Origin: an uncultured Lentisphaeria bacterium
GTDB taxonomy: Bacteria; Verrucomicrobiota; Lentisphaeria; JABSQK01; CAJWLW01
DNA: 31,937 nucleotides
Direction of reading: 5' to 3'
NCBI GenBank assembly: GCA_913042885.1
Contig: CAJWLW010000022.1
Location: 1 to 31,937 of the forward strand
A model generated the notes under the pieces. It did no database searches, was not told the DNA's origin, and saw only the letters and a list, made by a program, of their open reading frames with translations. This document shows positions 1 through 8,593 of this stretch, piece by piece. The stretch's first letter is position 1; the number at the start of each line of letters is the position of its first letter. The translations under genes were made by a program, and so were the position numbers.

Positions 1-708
1 ATTGCCACCGAGTACCTGAGGCCGTCCCTGGTGAAACTCTATCGCCATGCCGGATTCGACTTCATTTACATCGAGAAAGAACATTGCTATCTCGAAGATC
101 AACTGGGCGACTTTGTCCTGTCGGCGCGTGACAACGGGATGCCTGCGATCTCGAAGATCGCCGAGCTCGGCCGGGCCGAAACCGGTCGGCTGCTAGATGC
201 CGGTGTTGTCGGCATTCAATTGCCCAGGTCGGAATCACGCGAGCAACTGCTGACGCTGATTGACTACGTCAAATTCATGCCGCAGGGCACGCGTGCCGCC
301 GCCCCGTGTTACGGCAATGTCGACTATGTCTGGCCCGAGGACACGACAGCATGGCTGAAGAAAGCCAACGACAGTACAGTCATCGTTGCGCACATCGAAA
401 CCGCCGCGGGCTATGAGAACGCCGAGGAGATTGTCAGTACACCGCATCTCGACATGGTCTATGTCGGCCCCTGTGATTTCGCCATTTCGATGGGGTACCC
501 CGGCGACTACGATCATCCGGTCGTCAAGAAAGCGATTGGCAGGATTCTCGGTCTGTGCCGAAAGCACAAGGTCGCATTCGGGACAACCGCCTCCGGTCCG
601 GCGGCTGCCCGCAAGTGGATCGGCCGCGGCTGCCAGTTCTTCGAGGCGGCCGACGAACTGGGGCTGATCGGGGAGGCGGCAGGCAACCTGGTGAAGTCCT
701 ACCGGTAG
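1..708 (+). CDS. HpcH/HpaI-family aldolase, 5'-truncated
   Basis: The reading frame is open from the first base of the window, so the true start lies upstream; an internal GTG at 31 is not needed. The family are class II, metal-dependent aldolases that cleave 2-keto-3-deoxy (sugar) acids to pyruvate and an aldehyde. Visible family signatures are the IEKEH segment near the N-terminus, GVVGIQLPR, PQGTRAA, AHIETAAGYENAE and YVGPCDFAISMGYPG, which follow the expected order of metal and substrate loops of the HpaI barrel. The 235 visible residues are close to the usual 250-260, so only a short N-terminus is missing. It faces the PIG-L gene convergently with a 32-bp gap. Placed near sugar oxidoreductases and in the same window as an enolase-superfamily dehydratase, it plausibly supplies the aldolase step of sugar-acid breakdown; the exact substrate is not readable. 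Confidence 0.9.
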   Translation: MATEYLRPSLVKLYRHAGFDFIYIEKEHCYLEDQLGDFVLSARDNGMPAISKIAELGRAETGRLLDAGVVGIQLPRSESREQLLTLIDYVKFMPQGTRAAAPCYGNVDYVWPEDTTAWLKKANDSTVIVAHIETAAGYENAEEIVSTPHLDMVYVGPCDFAISMGYPGDYDHPVVKKAIGRILGLCRKHKVAFGTTASGPAAARKWIGRGCQFFEAADELGLIGEAAGNLVKSYR

Positions 709-740
709 CCTGGCGCGATGATTGCGAACCGTCCAATTCT

Positions 741-1409
741 TTACGTCAGCAGTTCAGCGACTCGTCTCTGTCCGAGTCTCGGGACGAACCGGAACGCCTC
801 GGCATAGCCGACGGCGGCCTCGATGCCGCGGTAGCGGGCACGGACCATTTCCATGGCGACCATGTCGTCGTCGCCGCGTTCCGGCAACTGCGATTGATGG
901 TATTCGAGCGCCTGCTTTTTGAGTTGGAGTTGATCGCCGACGGGCACGTACACATCCGGTTCGAACGGGACAAACCAGGCATCGGAATAGTAGAGGCGTG
1001 GGGGTGCGCACGGCTCACCACCGCAATCGTAGGTGCGGCCGCCGCAGCGTTTCGTGGCCAGCAGGACGCAGCGGCTGACGGCCATGTGATCGTTATGGTA
1101 ATCTGCCGGCGGATGGGTAATCACCATGTCGGGGCTGTATTCGCGTATCGTCCGCACCATCGTCTGGCACGCCGGTTCGTCGTCGTTGAAACCGTCGTCG
1201 GGATAACGCAGGAACACGCATTCGATCTGCAGCAACTTTGCGGCGGCCAGGGATTCGGCTTCGCGTACCGGGCTGTCGTCGCTGCCCTGCGCACCGGTGG
1301 CAACCACGGAGATTACCCGCCAACCGTCCGCCACCTGCCGGGCGATAGTCCCCGCCATCAACTCATTGTCGTCGTGGTGCGCTCCGACCATCATCAATGT
1401 TTTTTTCAC
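741..1409 (-). CDS. PIG-L/LmbE-family zinc deacetylase
   Basis: This is a 222-residue member of the GlcNAc-PI de-N-acetylase (PIG-L/LmbE) family, which removes acetyl groups from N-acetylglucosamine-type substrates with a single zinc. The first metal motif is AHHDDNE at residues 10-16, a variant of the usual AHPDDE, and the second is HPPADYHNDH at 99-108, with D13/D14 and H105/H108 as likely metal or catalytic residues. Length matches the family. The start is a GTG at 1409; ATG codons lie five and six codons further in, and no strong ribosome binding site decides between them. There is no signal peptide, so it is probably cytoplasmic. It is transcribed away from the Gfo/Idh/MocA gene at 1807. 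Deacetylation of an amino sugar is a reasonable role in this carbohydrate neighbourhood; the natural substrate is unknown. Confidence 0.92.
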   Translation of the reverse strand: MKKTLMMVGAHHDDNELMAGTIARQVADGWRVISVVATGAQGSDDSPVREAESLAAAKLLQIECVFLRYPDDGFNDDEPACQTMVRTIREYSPDMVITHPPADYHNDHMAVSRCVLLATKRCGGRTYDCGGEPCAPPRLYYSDAWFVPFEPDVYVPVGDQLQLKKQALEYHQSQLPERGDDDMVAMEMVRARYRGIEAAVGYAEAFRFVPRLGQRRVAELLT

Positions 1410-1806
1410 GTGCGTACGTTCCCGTTGCTTCTGGGGTTGGGGTCATTCCGACCGGCAGGCGTTAATATGGGGTGCGGACGCTATTTGGGCAATCGTCGGG
1501 GCAGGAAGCAGGAGCAAGCGGTCTTTGATTCCCCGAGACCCGAAATTGTATTTGGCCGCTGCCAGCGCCGAGCGGTGTCGAGACCGATCCGGTTTTGTTC
1601 CGAGTAGAACGGATCTATGCGTCCGTTCAAGTCTGCCGTGCCTATATCGTGTCTTGTGATGGAACAGTACCCAGATGGATTGCCGGCCGGCTGATCGACG
1701 ATAGAGTACCCCGACAGTTCGGTTCGCATAGTCGGGAACTTGCCGCACCGCGGTTTCGGCATGTTGACGGCAAAATATTTACCCAAAAACCCAATCCAGG
1801 ATAATC
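1410..1806. promoter_or_regulatory. Divergent intergenic region with a 22-bp dyad
   Basis: This 397-bp gap lies between two divergently transcribed genes and should hold both promoters. I see no convincing coding region. A 7-bp inverted repeat GAACGGA-N8-TCCGTTC (1607-1628) has the size of a dimeric repressor operator, but only one copy is visible and no regulator gene is nearby. A Shine-Dalgarno-like AGGA at 1798-1801 precedes the ATG at 1807 by five bases. I could not assign a confident -35/-10 pair. Confidence 0.35.
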
Positions 1807-2826
1807 ATGGCCGAGGTTCTTAAACTTGCCTATATCGGTTGCGGTTCCATTGCCAGTTCCCATCTGTACGGTCTCAAGGCCGGCGCCCCGCGTACGACGA
1901 TTACTGCGGCAGTCGATACGGATCCGCTGCGTGCAACGGCTATCGCAGACGAAACCGGAGCCCAGGTCTTTTTGTCGCTCGACGAAGCGCTGGAGAACGG
2001 CGATTTCGATGCGGTCGACATCATGACGCCTCACCATCTGCACGAACCGATGGCGATAGCCTGTCTCGAAGCGGGCAAGCATGTCCTGCTCGAAAAACCG
2101 ATGGCGCCTACGGTGGATGCCTGCGACCGAATTCTCGCGGCTGCGGCGGCTTCAGACAAGGTGTTCATGGTTGGGGAGAATTCCCAGTACTGGCCCGAAG
2201 TTCTTGCCACGGACGAGCTTCTCAAGGACGGCGCGATCGGGGATGTCATTTCCGTAATAACCAACTTTTATGTGCTTCCCGACGATGAATCCTTCACCGG
2301 AGAGCATCCTTGGCGCTTCGACAACGCGTTGGCGGGTGGCGGTCTCGTGATCGACGGCGGCGCGCACTTAATACGCCCGCTGCGCATGTGGTTCGGAGAA
2401 ATCGAAACGGTCATTGGCGCCATCGGCCATCCGTGGAAAAAGATGGAAGACGAATCCCTGGGGCACGCCCTGCTGCAGTTCGAGTCCGGAAAAATCGGCA
2501 CCTTCAGCTGCCTGATGTTTGACACCGTCCTCGGCCCCAGCCCGTTTTGGCGGATCACCGGAACCACTGGGGAAATTCACGTTGCCGGCTTATACCAGAA
2601 CGGCGTCCTGCTGTTCGACGAGCAACACCCCGAAGGCAGAATGCTCGACGGCGAATGGGACGACTCCGCAGCGTCCTTTATTGGCGAGATGGCCGACTTC
2701 GAGCAGGCGGTGCTCGACGGCAAACCGTTGGCGGCCGGACCAGAGGTATCGCTCGGTGAGCTGCGGACAGCGCTGGCCATCTATCGATCTGCAAAAACAC
2801 GGCAATGGGAGAAGGTATGGGAGTGA
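1807..2826 (+). CDS. Gfo/Idh/MocA-family NAD(P)-dependent oxidoreductase
   Basis: The 339-residue product has a Rossmann fold with the dinucleotide loop GCGSIASSH at residues 11-19, the family EKP motif at 96-98 (catalytic lysine 97), and the GGGLVIDGGAHLIR segment at 177-190 carrying the conserved Asp and His of the second domain. These enzymes oxidise or reduce hydroxyls of sugars and inositols, or open glycosides through a transient 3-keto intermediate. The ATG at 1807 has AGGA five bases upstream and gives the standard start just before the Rossmann strand. No signal peptide is present, so it is cytoplasmic. It is monocistronic in appearance, followed by the initiator tRNA unit. It differs clearly from the second family member at 15061-16338, so the two probably act on different sugars. 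Substrate is unknown. Confidence 0.93.
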   Translation: MAEVLKLAYIGCGSIASSHLYGLKAGAPRTTITAAVDTDPLRATAIADETGAQVFLSLDEALENGDFDAVDIMTPHHLHEPMAIACLEAGKHVLLEKPMAPTVDACDRILAAAAASDKVFMVGENSQYWPEVLATDELLKDGAIGDVISVITNFYVLPDDESFTGEHPWRFDNALAGGGLVIDGGAHLIRPLRMWFGEIETVIGAIGHPWKKMEDESLGHALLQFESGKIGTFSCLMFDTVLGPSPFWRITGTTGEIHVAGLYQNGVLLFDEQHPEGRMLDGEWDDSAASFIGEMADFEQAVLDGKPLAAGPEVSLGELRTALAIYRSAKTRQWEKVWE

Positions 2827-2938
2827 GTGGAATTGGTGACGAGATGATCGGGTGAATCTGAAGAAACCGCATGAATTTCATGGAGCCCTGCTTGAAATGG
2901 CGTTCAGCCTCCCGGTAGACGAAAAATCGAGGTGGTTC

Positions 2939-2966
2939 TTGAAAAGCCGTTGTTTTTGATTATAGT
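2939..2966 (+). promoter_or_regulatory. Sigma-70-type promoter of the initiator tRNA
   Basis: TTGAAA at 2939-2944 and TATAGT at 2961-2966 are separated by 16 bp. They lie 17 bp before the first base of the tRNA, so transcription would begin only a few bases upstream of the mature 5' end. Spacing and sequence fit a vegetative promoter; the call is from sequence only. Confidence 0.65.
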
Positions 2967-2983
2967 CCGCCTCATCATTTTGT

Positions 2984-3060
2984 TGCGGGGTAGAGCAGTC
3001 CGGTAGCTTGTCAGGCTCATAACCTGAAGGTCGTTGGTTCAAATCCAACCCCCGCTACCA
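2984..3060 (+). tRNA. Initiator tRNA-fMet (anticodon CAT)
   Basis: A full cloverleaf can be drawn. The acceptor is 2985-2990 with 3050-3055. The D stem is GAGC/GCTT (2993-2996, 3006-3009). The anticodon stem is 3011-3015/3023-3027 with anticodon CAT at 3018-3020. The T stem is GTTGG/CCAAC (3033-3037, 3045-3049). CCA is encoded at 3058-3060. Initiator marks are the unpaired first position (T1 opposite T72) and the A11:T24 pair in the D stem. The anticodon stem reads AGG/CCT where most bacteria have GGG/CCC, so one of the three G:C pairs thought to guide P-site entry is an A:U pair. It has its own promoter and intrinsic terminator, so it is a single-tRNA transcription unit. Confidence 0.97.
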
Positions 3061-3063
3061 TTC

Positions 3064-3100
3064 AAGGGTTTGGAACGAAAGTTCCAAACCCTTTTTTTTT
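3064..3100 (+). terminator. Intrinsic terminator of the tRNA-fMet unit
   Basis: A perfect 13-bp stem (3064-3076 with 3081-3093) closes a GAAA tetraloop and runs into nine T residues (3092-3100), only three bases after the encoded CCA. It is a textbook Rho-independent terminator. Confidence 0.95.
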
Positions 3101-3527
3101 AGTGGTTTACAGCACTTCGTTGATATTTCTCTCCTTCCGTCCAATTCATGATAAAGTGTGCTACGGATTGATAAAACTTGACCAAGTTGCAAACATCTTG
3201 CAAACATTTCCCGTGGCAATAGGCCGGCGATTTCCGTGCGTTTTCGGAGATGCGGAAGCCATAACCCCCGCGGCGAACTCCTCGTCTCGATGAATATCCT
3301 GCGTTTCCGCGAAATTTCCGACCACCGGGCAGCGGCCCTCGACGTCCCCGGGTCCGTCGATCTGACCGTGAGATAAGGTCGAATTGACGCACGCAGTCCA
3401 GTGGCACGGGCCGGCTCGGCCGTGAAGGCGAACCGTCAAGCGGATTGATTACAGCCCATTCCGATCGAATCACCAGAGTATGCGAAAACATCCCCGCAAT
3501 GTATCAACGAATTAAGTTGCCACGACA
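3101..3527. other. 427-bp gap without a recognisable gene
   Basis: This lies between the tRNA terminator and the stop codon of the minus-strand gene at 3528. Short open frames exist on both strands, but they have no ribosome binding sites and no recognisable family. One plus-strand frame would start inside the terminator tract. A small direct repeat (TGCAAACAT twice, around 3187-3207) is the only local pattern. I see no integrase remnant and no copy of the tRNA 3' end that would mark an attachment site. Confidence 0.5.
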
Positions 3528-5558
3528 CTAGCGCTCGACAATCATCACCAGTGATCGCAGCAGGGGCATCGGTCGCTGGATGCGCCAGAGCATCTGCGCG
3601 TCTGTCGATACGTCTTCGATGTATTCGGTCAGCGATTGAGAAGCACCATCGTCGTCTATGTACCGCACTGCTGCCGGCGTCAGTCCTGCAACATTGATTT
3701 CTACGGTGATCTCGTCGGTGTTGTCGTAGGAAAGGTTGGTGATGCAGGCGAGCAGACGATTACCGTCGTCCCAGCATTGTACCGCGAAATCTTTCGGTGA
3801 CTCAACAAAGACCGGCATAGATTCGGGTGCCATCCACGCGAGAATCTGCCGCATCACCCACTGCCGCTGATAGCAGACCAGGTGTCGGGTATCCGGATCC
3901 GAACTGCCGATGCGGCAGGCGAAGACTGCGATCTTGCCGCCAAGCGCGTTCTCGAAAAGTATCATACCCGGTGCGACACGCTTGCGATCATGGTCGATGA
4001 TGTGTGACAGGACTTTTGCGGAGTCCGCAATGTTGAGCTGACGAATGGCCTGCAAGGGTGTGGCCTTGTGCGAAAAAAAATCGCCAACGTACGGACCGAA
4101 GAAATCTACGTCCGTGCATTCTTCGCCGCCGAACGGCGCAATTGCCTCGCCCGGGCTGCAGCCGACCTGGCCGGCGTAGCCCCGGTCCACCAGGGCTTTC
4201 GCAGCGCTGGCATCCAGAATTAGATTGCCTGACAGCAACTCCTGCAGTTGCGTATCCGGCAGCGCGTACACCGTGTCGCCGGCCAGGAAACGCACGGGCG
4301 AGTCGTCGAAGGTGTACGCGAATCCCATATTGCCGAGCACGTCGCACAGCATGAATGCCGGCCAGTTTTGGTCGTTGACATCATCGATTGGGTTCGGATT
4401 AGCCTTGGTCGAGTCGAAGTCGAAGATTAGCTGTACGCCGCAGCGCGTACCCCGCTGCGGAGCGATGCTGCGAATGCCTTCGAACCAGGCACGCTCGTTT
4501 CTCAGAAACAGGACCCACTCCGGCTCGAGGAACATTGAGTTGCCCATGTACCCGGAGGTCGACAGGGCCGGGTTGTTCATGCCGTTCAGCAATGCCTGAG
4601 TGATGTGAAAGCGGACCGTCGTCATGCTCATCGAAAAGCGTGTGTGCGGCGTCGTCTCGATCTCCGGTGTGTAGTCCACATCGTCGCCCAGCACATGGCC
4701 GATGAATTCGAGATAGAACATGCCCGGGATGATGTGGCGGCGAATCGTGTCGCCGTACGGTCCGATGCAAGGTCGCACGACTGGCCGCGTCACGGGCGCC
4801 ATGGCGTCCATAACGTTGGTGATGCTGTGTCCCATCGCCGGCAGGGGGTGGACGCACGGCACCATCTGACCGACTTCGACATCCGGATCGACGGCATGCA
4901 CGGTGTCGCTGACGATTCTCGCGATCTCGACCAGACGTTCGCCCAGCATCTCGATCCATTGCCGGCGTACAGCAGCGTCGTTCAGCAGCGCGTCATTCAG
5001 CGCTTCGCGCGTCCGTTCGCTTCCAGTGCGTTCAGTAAATGTCTTCAGATGCAGGTCGCAGTGGCATCCGAACGTGTTGTTGTCGCCGTGAAAGAGATAG
5101 CGGTGGTCATCATCGAGATAGATGTAGTCGGCATGCACGTCCGCCAGGATCGTGTAGAACGCTTTCAGGTACGTATCGAGCTTCGGGTCGAGAGGGCAGG
5201 GGATGCGATGATCGCAACTGCCGTCGGCGCGTGTCACCCAGTAGTCGTAGTCGCACTGACCGCGGTGGTCGAAGCGCGACTGCGGCATCGTGTAGCTCGA
5301 GTTGATCCCGACGCGAATGCCGTCCTGCGCCAGCCGCGCTTTCGCTTTTGCGATGTTCGCAGCTTCGAGCTTCGCTTCGTCGAGGGTCAGTTGATTCCAG
5401 CAGATGTGCTGCGCATCGGTGAACAGCATGACATGATGCGTGTCCGTTTCCTTGCAGAACCGGACGATCTCCTCGACCCGTGCTTCGTAATTCCAGGTTG
5501 GGAGGTACGTGCGCAGGATGTAGTTGACCCGATCGGGTGCGAAGAAGTTGTCTCTCAT
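3528..5558 (-). CDS. GH42-like TIM-barrel protein with trimerisation-type domain
   Basis: The 676-residue protein has no signal peptide and is probably cytoplasmic. The N-terminal half reads as a (beta/alpha)8 glycosidase barrel. It has YIYLDDDHRY near 145-154 at a position where clan GH-A enzymes carry acidic catalytic residues. FGCHCDLH (163-170) resembles the CxC loop of GH42 beta-galactosidases. PEIETTPHTRFSMS (298-311) resembles their nucleophile region. Residues about 420-480 resemble the GATase-like trimerisation domain of GH42, and the C-terminus is beta-rich. I could not confirm a catalytic pair, so an active glycosidase is probable rather than certain. It is the last gene of the minus-strand cluster, 42 bp after the aldo/keto reductase. 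The start is an ATG with only a weak upstream purine tract. No terminator is visible downstream. Confidence 0.7.
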   Translation of the reverse strand: MRDNFFAPDRVNYILRTYLPTWNYEARVEEIVRFCKETDTHHVMLFTDAQHICWNQLTLDEAKLEAANIAKAKARLAQDGIRVGINSSYTMPQSRFDHRGQCDYDYWVTRADGSCDHRIPCPLDPKLDTYLKAFYTILADVHADYIYLDDDHRYLFHGDNNTFGCHCDLHLKTFTERTGSERTREALNDALLNDAAVRRQWIEMLGERLVEIARIVSDTVHAVDPDVEVGQMVPCVHPLPAMGHSITNVMDAMAPVTRPVVRPCIGPYGDTIRRHIIPGMFYLEFIGHVLGDDVDYTPEIETTPHTRFSMSMTTVRFHITQALLNGMNNPALSTSGYMGNSMFLEPEWVLFLRNERAWFEGIRSIAPQRGTRCGVQLIFDFDSTKANPNPIDDVNDQNWPAFMLCDVLGNMGFAYTFDDSPVRFLAGDTVYALPDTQLQELLSGNLILDASAAKALVDRGYAGQVGCSPGEAIAPFGGEECTDVDFFGPYVGDFFSHKATPLQAIRQLNIADSAKVLSHIIDHDRKRVAPGMILFENALGGKIAVFACRIGSSDPDTRHLVCYQRQWVMRQILAWMAPESMPVFVESPKDFAVQCWDDGNRLLACITNLSYDNTDEITVEINVAGLTPAAVRYIDDDGASQSLTEYIEDVSTDAQMLWRIQRPMPLLRSLVMIVER

Positions 5559-5600
5559 GATAGGCTTGTGGTAGGTTCGGTACGAACAGCTTAAACGCCG

Positions 5601-6485
5601 TTACTTTCCGATCAAGACCAGATTGCTCTCGAGGCGCTCTGGTTTACTCGTACTTGTGACCGGAATGATGCCGTCATCGACCATTGTTTTCAACACCAGG
5701 GCGGATGTGGAAACGCTCTGATTGGCAGCTTCGGTTTGCAGCTCCACCACTTTCGCGCGGTTTTCAGGCGAATCGTACTCTGCCGGCCAATCGCCGTCCG
5801 CGGGCTTTTCGTAGAGTCCGTTCAGCAAGGGCGAGTAGGCGTAGATCTCCGTATCCGGGCTCATATTTTGCAGAATTTTCCGGCTTTCCTCGTCAAATGG
5901 CGGATACATCGCGGGTTCATTCGGCTGGATCGGCGCGATGAGCGAGTATTTAACCTGTACGGCGGCGACGGGCGCGAGCGAGTGCCGCAGGGTCAACCTG
6001 AAAAGCTCAGCGAGCCGCGGAGCCGAATAGTTGGAGACGCCGACGCTTTTTACCTTGCCCGTCGAGACCAGGTCGCTGAACATGATCCACGTTTCCAGCA
6101 GCGGTGTGGCGGGATGATCGTGATGCGCCATCAGCAAGTCGATACAATCGGTCCGCAGCCGTGCGGCGGATTCACTGGCAGCGCGTCGGATGACTTCCGG
6201 CGCCAGCCCTTCATAATTCGTCAGGTCGCCGTTGAGGTCGACCGGCATCGACCCGATCTTGGTCATGATTGCGAAGTCCGCAAAATCGCGTTGCTCGAGC
6301 CACTCGCCGAGCACCTCCTCGCTGTCGCCGCCGCTTCCGTCTGGATGCCAGTGTGCATAGTTGTTGGCGGTATCGGCTATCCTGCCGCCGAGCGCTGCGT
6401 ATCTGTCGAGGATGGCGAACGCTTCGTCCCGTGGGACGGAAGTACCGAAGGAGGCAGCGCCGAGCACTGCGGGAATACCTGTCAT
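5601..6485 (-). CDS. Aldo/keto reductase
   Basis: The product is a 294-residue NADPH-dependent aldo/keto reductase, which interconverts sugar aldehydes or ketones and alcohols. The catalytic tetrad is visible: D38 and Y43 (ADTANNY), K76 (TKIG) and a His at 121/122 (MAHHD). VKSVGVSNYS (145-154) is the usual strand before the cofactor groove. The frame is open further upstream to 6578, but the ATG at 6485 is preferred because it overlaps the PhyH stop codon as ATGA and has a GAGGAG Shine-Dalgarno about eight bases upstream; the family also normally begins here. The overlap implies translational coupling with the PhyH gene, so both enzymes are probably needed together. Substrate is unknown; a sugar carbonyl made by a neighbouring enzyme is the simplest guess. 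Confidence 0.93.
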   Translation of the reverse strand: MTGIPAVLGAASFGTSVPRDEAFAILDRYAALGGRIADTANNYAHWHPDGSGGDSEEVLGEWLEQRDFADFAIMTKIGSMPVDLNGDLTNYEGLAPEVIRRAASESAARLRTDCIDLLMAHHDHPATPLLETWIMFSDLVSTGKVKSVGVSNYSAPRLAELFRLTLRHSLAPVAAVQVKYSLIAPIQPNEPAMYPPFDEESRKILQNMSPDTEIYAYSPLLNGLYEKPADGDWPAEYDSPENRAKVVELQTEAANQSVSTSALVLKTMVDDGIIPVTSTSKPERLESNLVLIGK

Positions 6486-7159
6486 GTTGCCGTCTCCTCG
6501 GCGATACGAACCGGATTCGGCCACACTTGGGCGTCGTCGGGCACATCGGCGTTTCGGTAAGTTGGAATCAGCGACCATCGATCGGCGCCGGCAGGGTTCG
6601 GGTGCGAGCCGTGGACCGTCAGATCGCTGAAAAACAACACATCGCCCGGATCCAGCTCTGCGGCTGTTACCGGCATGCCCGCGAGATCATCATCGCTGAG
6701 GCGATTGCCGAATCCGTTCGTTTCTATTCTTTGGTGCGTGAAGCTCATCTGATGCGACCCGGCGACGACCTTGAGGCAGCCGTTGTCGATGGTGGCACGA
6801 TCCAAAGCCATCCACACCGAAACTTTCTCCGATCCGAGCCAGTACGGCCGATCCTGATGCCAGGGCGAGGCTTCCCGCACAGTGTCTGACTTGGACACCG
6901 GCTTGACGCTCAGGAAATCGACGTTGGGTCCGATCAACTTGTGCAGCACGTTCGACAGTGGTGGGCCCAGCAGAATCTCGAGGATTGATTCGGGGACGCG
7001 ATCGGGCATCCAGACTTCGACGCCGATCGGATTTTCCTTGTCGGCGGTACTTTCGTAAACTGTTTCTTTCAAATCTGCCGCCTCGGCTTCCGTGAACATC
7101 GACGATACGATGAGAAAACCGTCGCGGCGGTAAGCGGTCACATCGACGTCAGTTTCCAT
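6482..7159 (-). CDS. PhyH-family Fe(II)/2-oxoglutarate dioxygenase
   Basis: The 225-residue protein belongs to the phytanoyl-CoA dioxygenase (PhyH) family, which hydroxylates C-H bonds using iron, 2-oxoglutarate and oxygen. The iron triad is visible as WHQDRPYW (H101, D103) and VHGSHPN (H183), and R194 in DRWSLIPTYR is the likely 2-oxoglutarate anchor. The N-terminal YRRDGFLIVSSMF matches the family opening. Its ATG shares one base with the TAA of the upstream gene (TAATG) and its stop overlaps the next start (ATGA), placing it firmly inside a coupled operon of sugar-active genes. An oxygen-using hydroxylase here might remove an O-alkyl group or oxidise a modified sugar. That is inference, because related proteins in this phylum are common and mostly uncharacterised. 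Confidence 0.92.
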   Translation of the reverse strand: METDVDVTAYRRDGFLIVSSMFTEAEAADLKETVYESTADKENPIGVEVWMPDRVPESILEILLGPPLSNVLHKLIGPNVDFLSVKPVSKSDTVREASPWHQDRPYWLGSEKVSVWMALDRATIDNGCLKVVAGSHQMSFTHQRIETNGFGNRLSDDDLAGMPVTAAELDPGDVLFFSDLTVHGSHPNPAGADRWSLIPTYRNADVPDDAQVWPNPVRIAEETAT

Positions 7160-8592
7160 TATTCAATAACCTCGAGAGTCGTCATTGGCAGCCAGCCATC
7201 GTCATGAGCGCCTTCGTTGGCGAATCGGACTTTGGGCACCAGTGTGTCGGCATCGACGATTCCGACGTCGACATCAACTGTGCCTTTTGCGAGCGATGCC
7301 GGCAGCGGCAGTTTTTCCTCGAGCCAGGCGTCACCGGGCAGCCAGGTCTCGGGCTGCGCGGCCGACACTATAATCTCACTCTTGTCATCTTGCCGCAAGC
7401 GAAAAGCCAGACGATAGCGCAGGTAAATCCGTGCTACGCCAATGTTCTCGATCCACATCGTGTACCAGAACTCATCGCCGGGCTTCAGCGTTTGCGTAAC
7501 CATCATCTGGCGCAGCACGAAGCGGTAGCCCATGCGTTTCAGGAACGACTCTATCTTGTCCTGCCATTCCTCCGGGATCGGCGCGGACTTGAGCATCACC
7601 GTCGAAACGTGGTACTTCAATGCCTGCTGGATGATCCAGTCGATTGGGAAGCCGGCGTCGCGCCAGTAATTCGGTACCCAGCCGGCCTCCATGACCACCG
7701 GCGCCTGTCGCCACGCCTCCGCAGCATCAGCCTGAGCAACCTGCATCGGATAGTAGTTGTACATATGATTCCAGCACATGGGCCGGCTCGGATCATTGTC
7801 CTCATGCATCGTCACGTCACCCAATGAATCGCCGCGGAAACCGCAGCCCTTGCGTGTGCCGGCGTGCATCTGATAGCCGTTGATCAGCGAGATCAGGTGG
7901 GTGTCCGGGAAGCTGTCGACGTAGCGGTCGATGAGCCGGTCCGTCTCCGCCTGAAACGCCTCGCCGCCGCAAACCCCACCGCCTTCACCCCACCAGTCGA
8001 GGATGCTGACATCGACCGCGAACAGATTCGGATGGCCGTTGTAGCGCGCGCCCAATGCCCGGATGCATCCGCCGTAGTGCTCGAGGTATTCCGGACTGTC
8101 CCAGATCGGCAGGAGATTCCCGGAGCAATGCGCATCCGGAACCGTTTCGGCTACTTCGGCATACCAGTCCGGAACACCGGGACCCTGTTCCAAATTGCGG
8201 TAAACCGCCCACGTCCCTTTCGGTCCGCCGAGCGGCATTATGCCGATGTGAACCATCTGACCGCGCTTCTCCCCTTCCGCAAGCACATGGTCAATAACAT
8301 CCCACCGGTATTTGCCTTGCTCCGGCTCGATGTCGGCCCAGTACCAACGGAAGTAGGCGATCGAGCAATACGGATAGTCGCCATTGTCGAAACTGTCGGG
8401 GGGTGAAGGCTCGCCAATAGCCGACTGTGCAGAGCCGAAGGTCAGCGGACCACGGTCGTGCCAGGTGCCGTCAGTCGTCAGCGGATCACCATTGAAGCGC
8501 TGATAGCTCGACATGCCTTTGCCGGGATTCGGCAGCAACGCGTCGCTTTCCGGCGGACGCAGGATCAGATGTGGAACGTCATAGATGAGCAT
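7159..8592 (-). CDS. DUF4832-containing glycosidase-like protein
   Basis: The 477-residue protein begins with the NPGKGM motif (22-27) typical of DUF4832 proteins. It continues as a TIM barrel of the GH42/GH5-like type: FRWYWADIEPEQGKYRWD (81-98), DWWGEGGG with E203, and VVMEAGW with E302 as candidate acid/base and nucleophile. Residues from about 355 to the end form the beta-sandwich C-terminal DUF4832 module (VTQTLKPGDEFW at 365-376). Length is typical. No signal peptide is visible, so it is probably cytoplasmic. Its start lies one base after the stop of the four-helix-bundle gene, and its stop overlaps the PhyH start. The family is sequence-linked to glycosidases but its substrates are not established, so I call it glycosidase-like only. 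Confidence 0.8.
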   Translation of the reverse strand: MLIYDVPHLILRPPESDALLPNPGKGMSSYQRFNGDPLTTDGTWHDRGPLTFGSAQSAIGEPSPPDSFDNGDYPYCSIAYFRWYWADIEPEQGKYRWDVIDHVLAEGEKRGQMVHIGIMPLGGPKGTWAVYRNLEQGPGVPDWYAEVAETVPDAHCSGNLLPIWDSPEYLEHYGGCIRALGARYNGHPNLFAVDVSILDWWGEGGGVCGGEAFQAETDRLIDRYVDSFPDTHLISLINGYQMHAGTRKGCGFRGDSLGDVTMHEDNDPSRPMCWNHMYNYYPMQVAQADAAEAWRQAPVVMEAGWVPNYWRDAGFPIDWIIQQALKYHVSTVMLKSAPIPEEWQDKIESFLKRMGYRFVLRQMMVTQTLKPGDEFWYTMWIENIGVARIYLRYRLAFRLRQDDKSEIIVSAAQPETWLPGDAWLEEKLPLPASLAKGTVDVDVGIVDADTLVPKVRFANEGAHDDGWLPMTTLEVIE

Positions 8593-8593
8593 T

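Noticed and set aside
555..1607. Long plus-strand open frame over the deacetylase gene
   Set aside because: It is antisense to a gene with intact PIG-L zinc motifs, has Arg/His-rich composition typical of shadow frames, and shows no family signature.
3099..3491. Minus-strand 130-codon frame in the gap after the tRNA
   Set aside because: No ribosome binding site or recognisable family, and it runs into the terminator T-tract.
2984..3527. tRNA gene as an integration site of a mobile element
   Set aside because: No integrase, no second copy of the tRNA 3' end, and an intact promoter-tRNA-terminator unit.
4605..5594. 329-codon plus-strand frame
   Set aside because: It is antisense to the GH42-like gene and has no recognisable domain.
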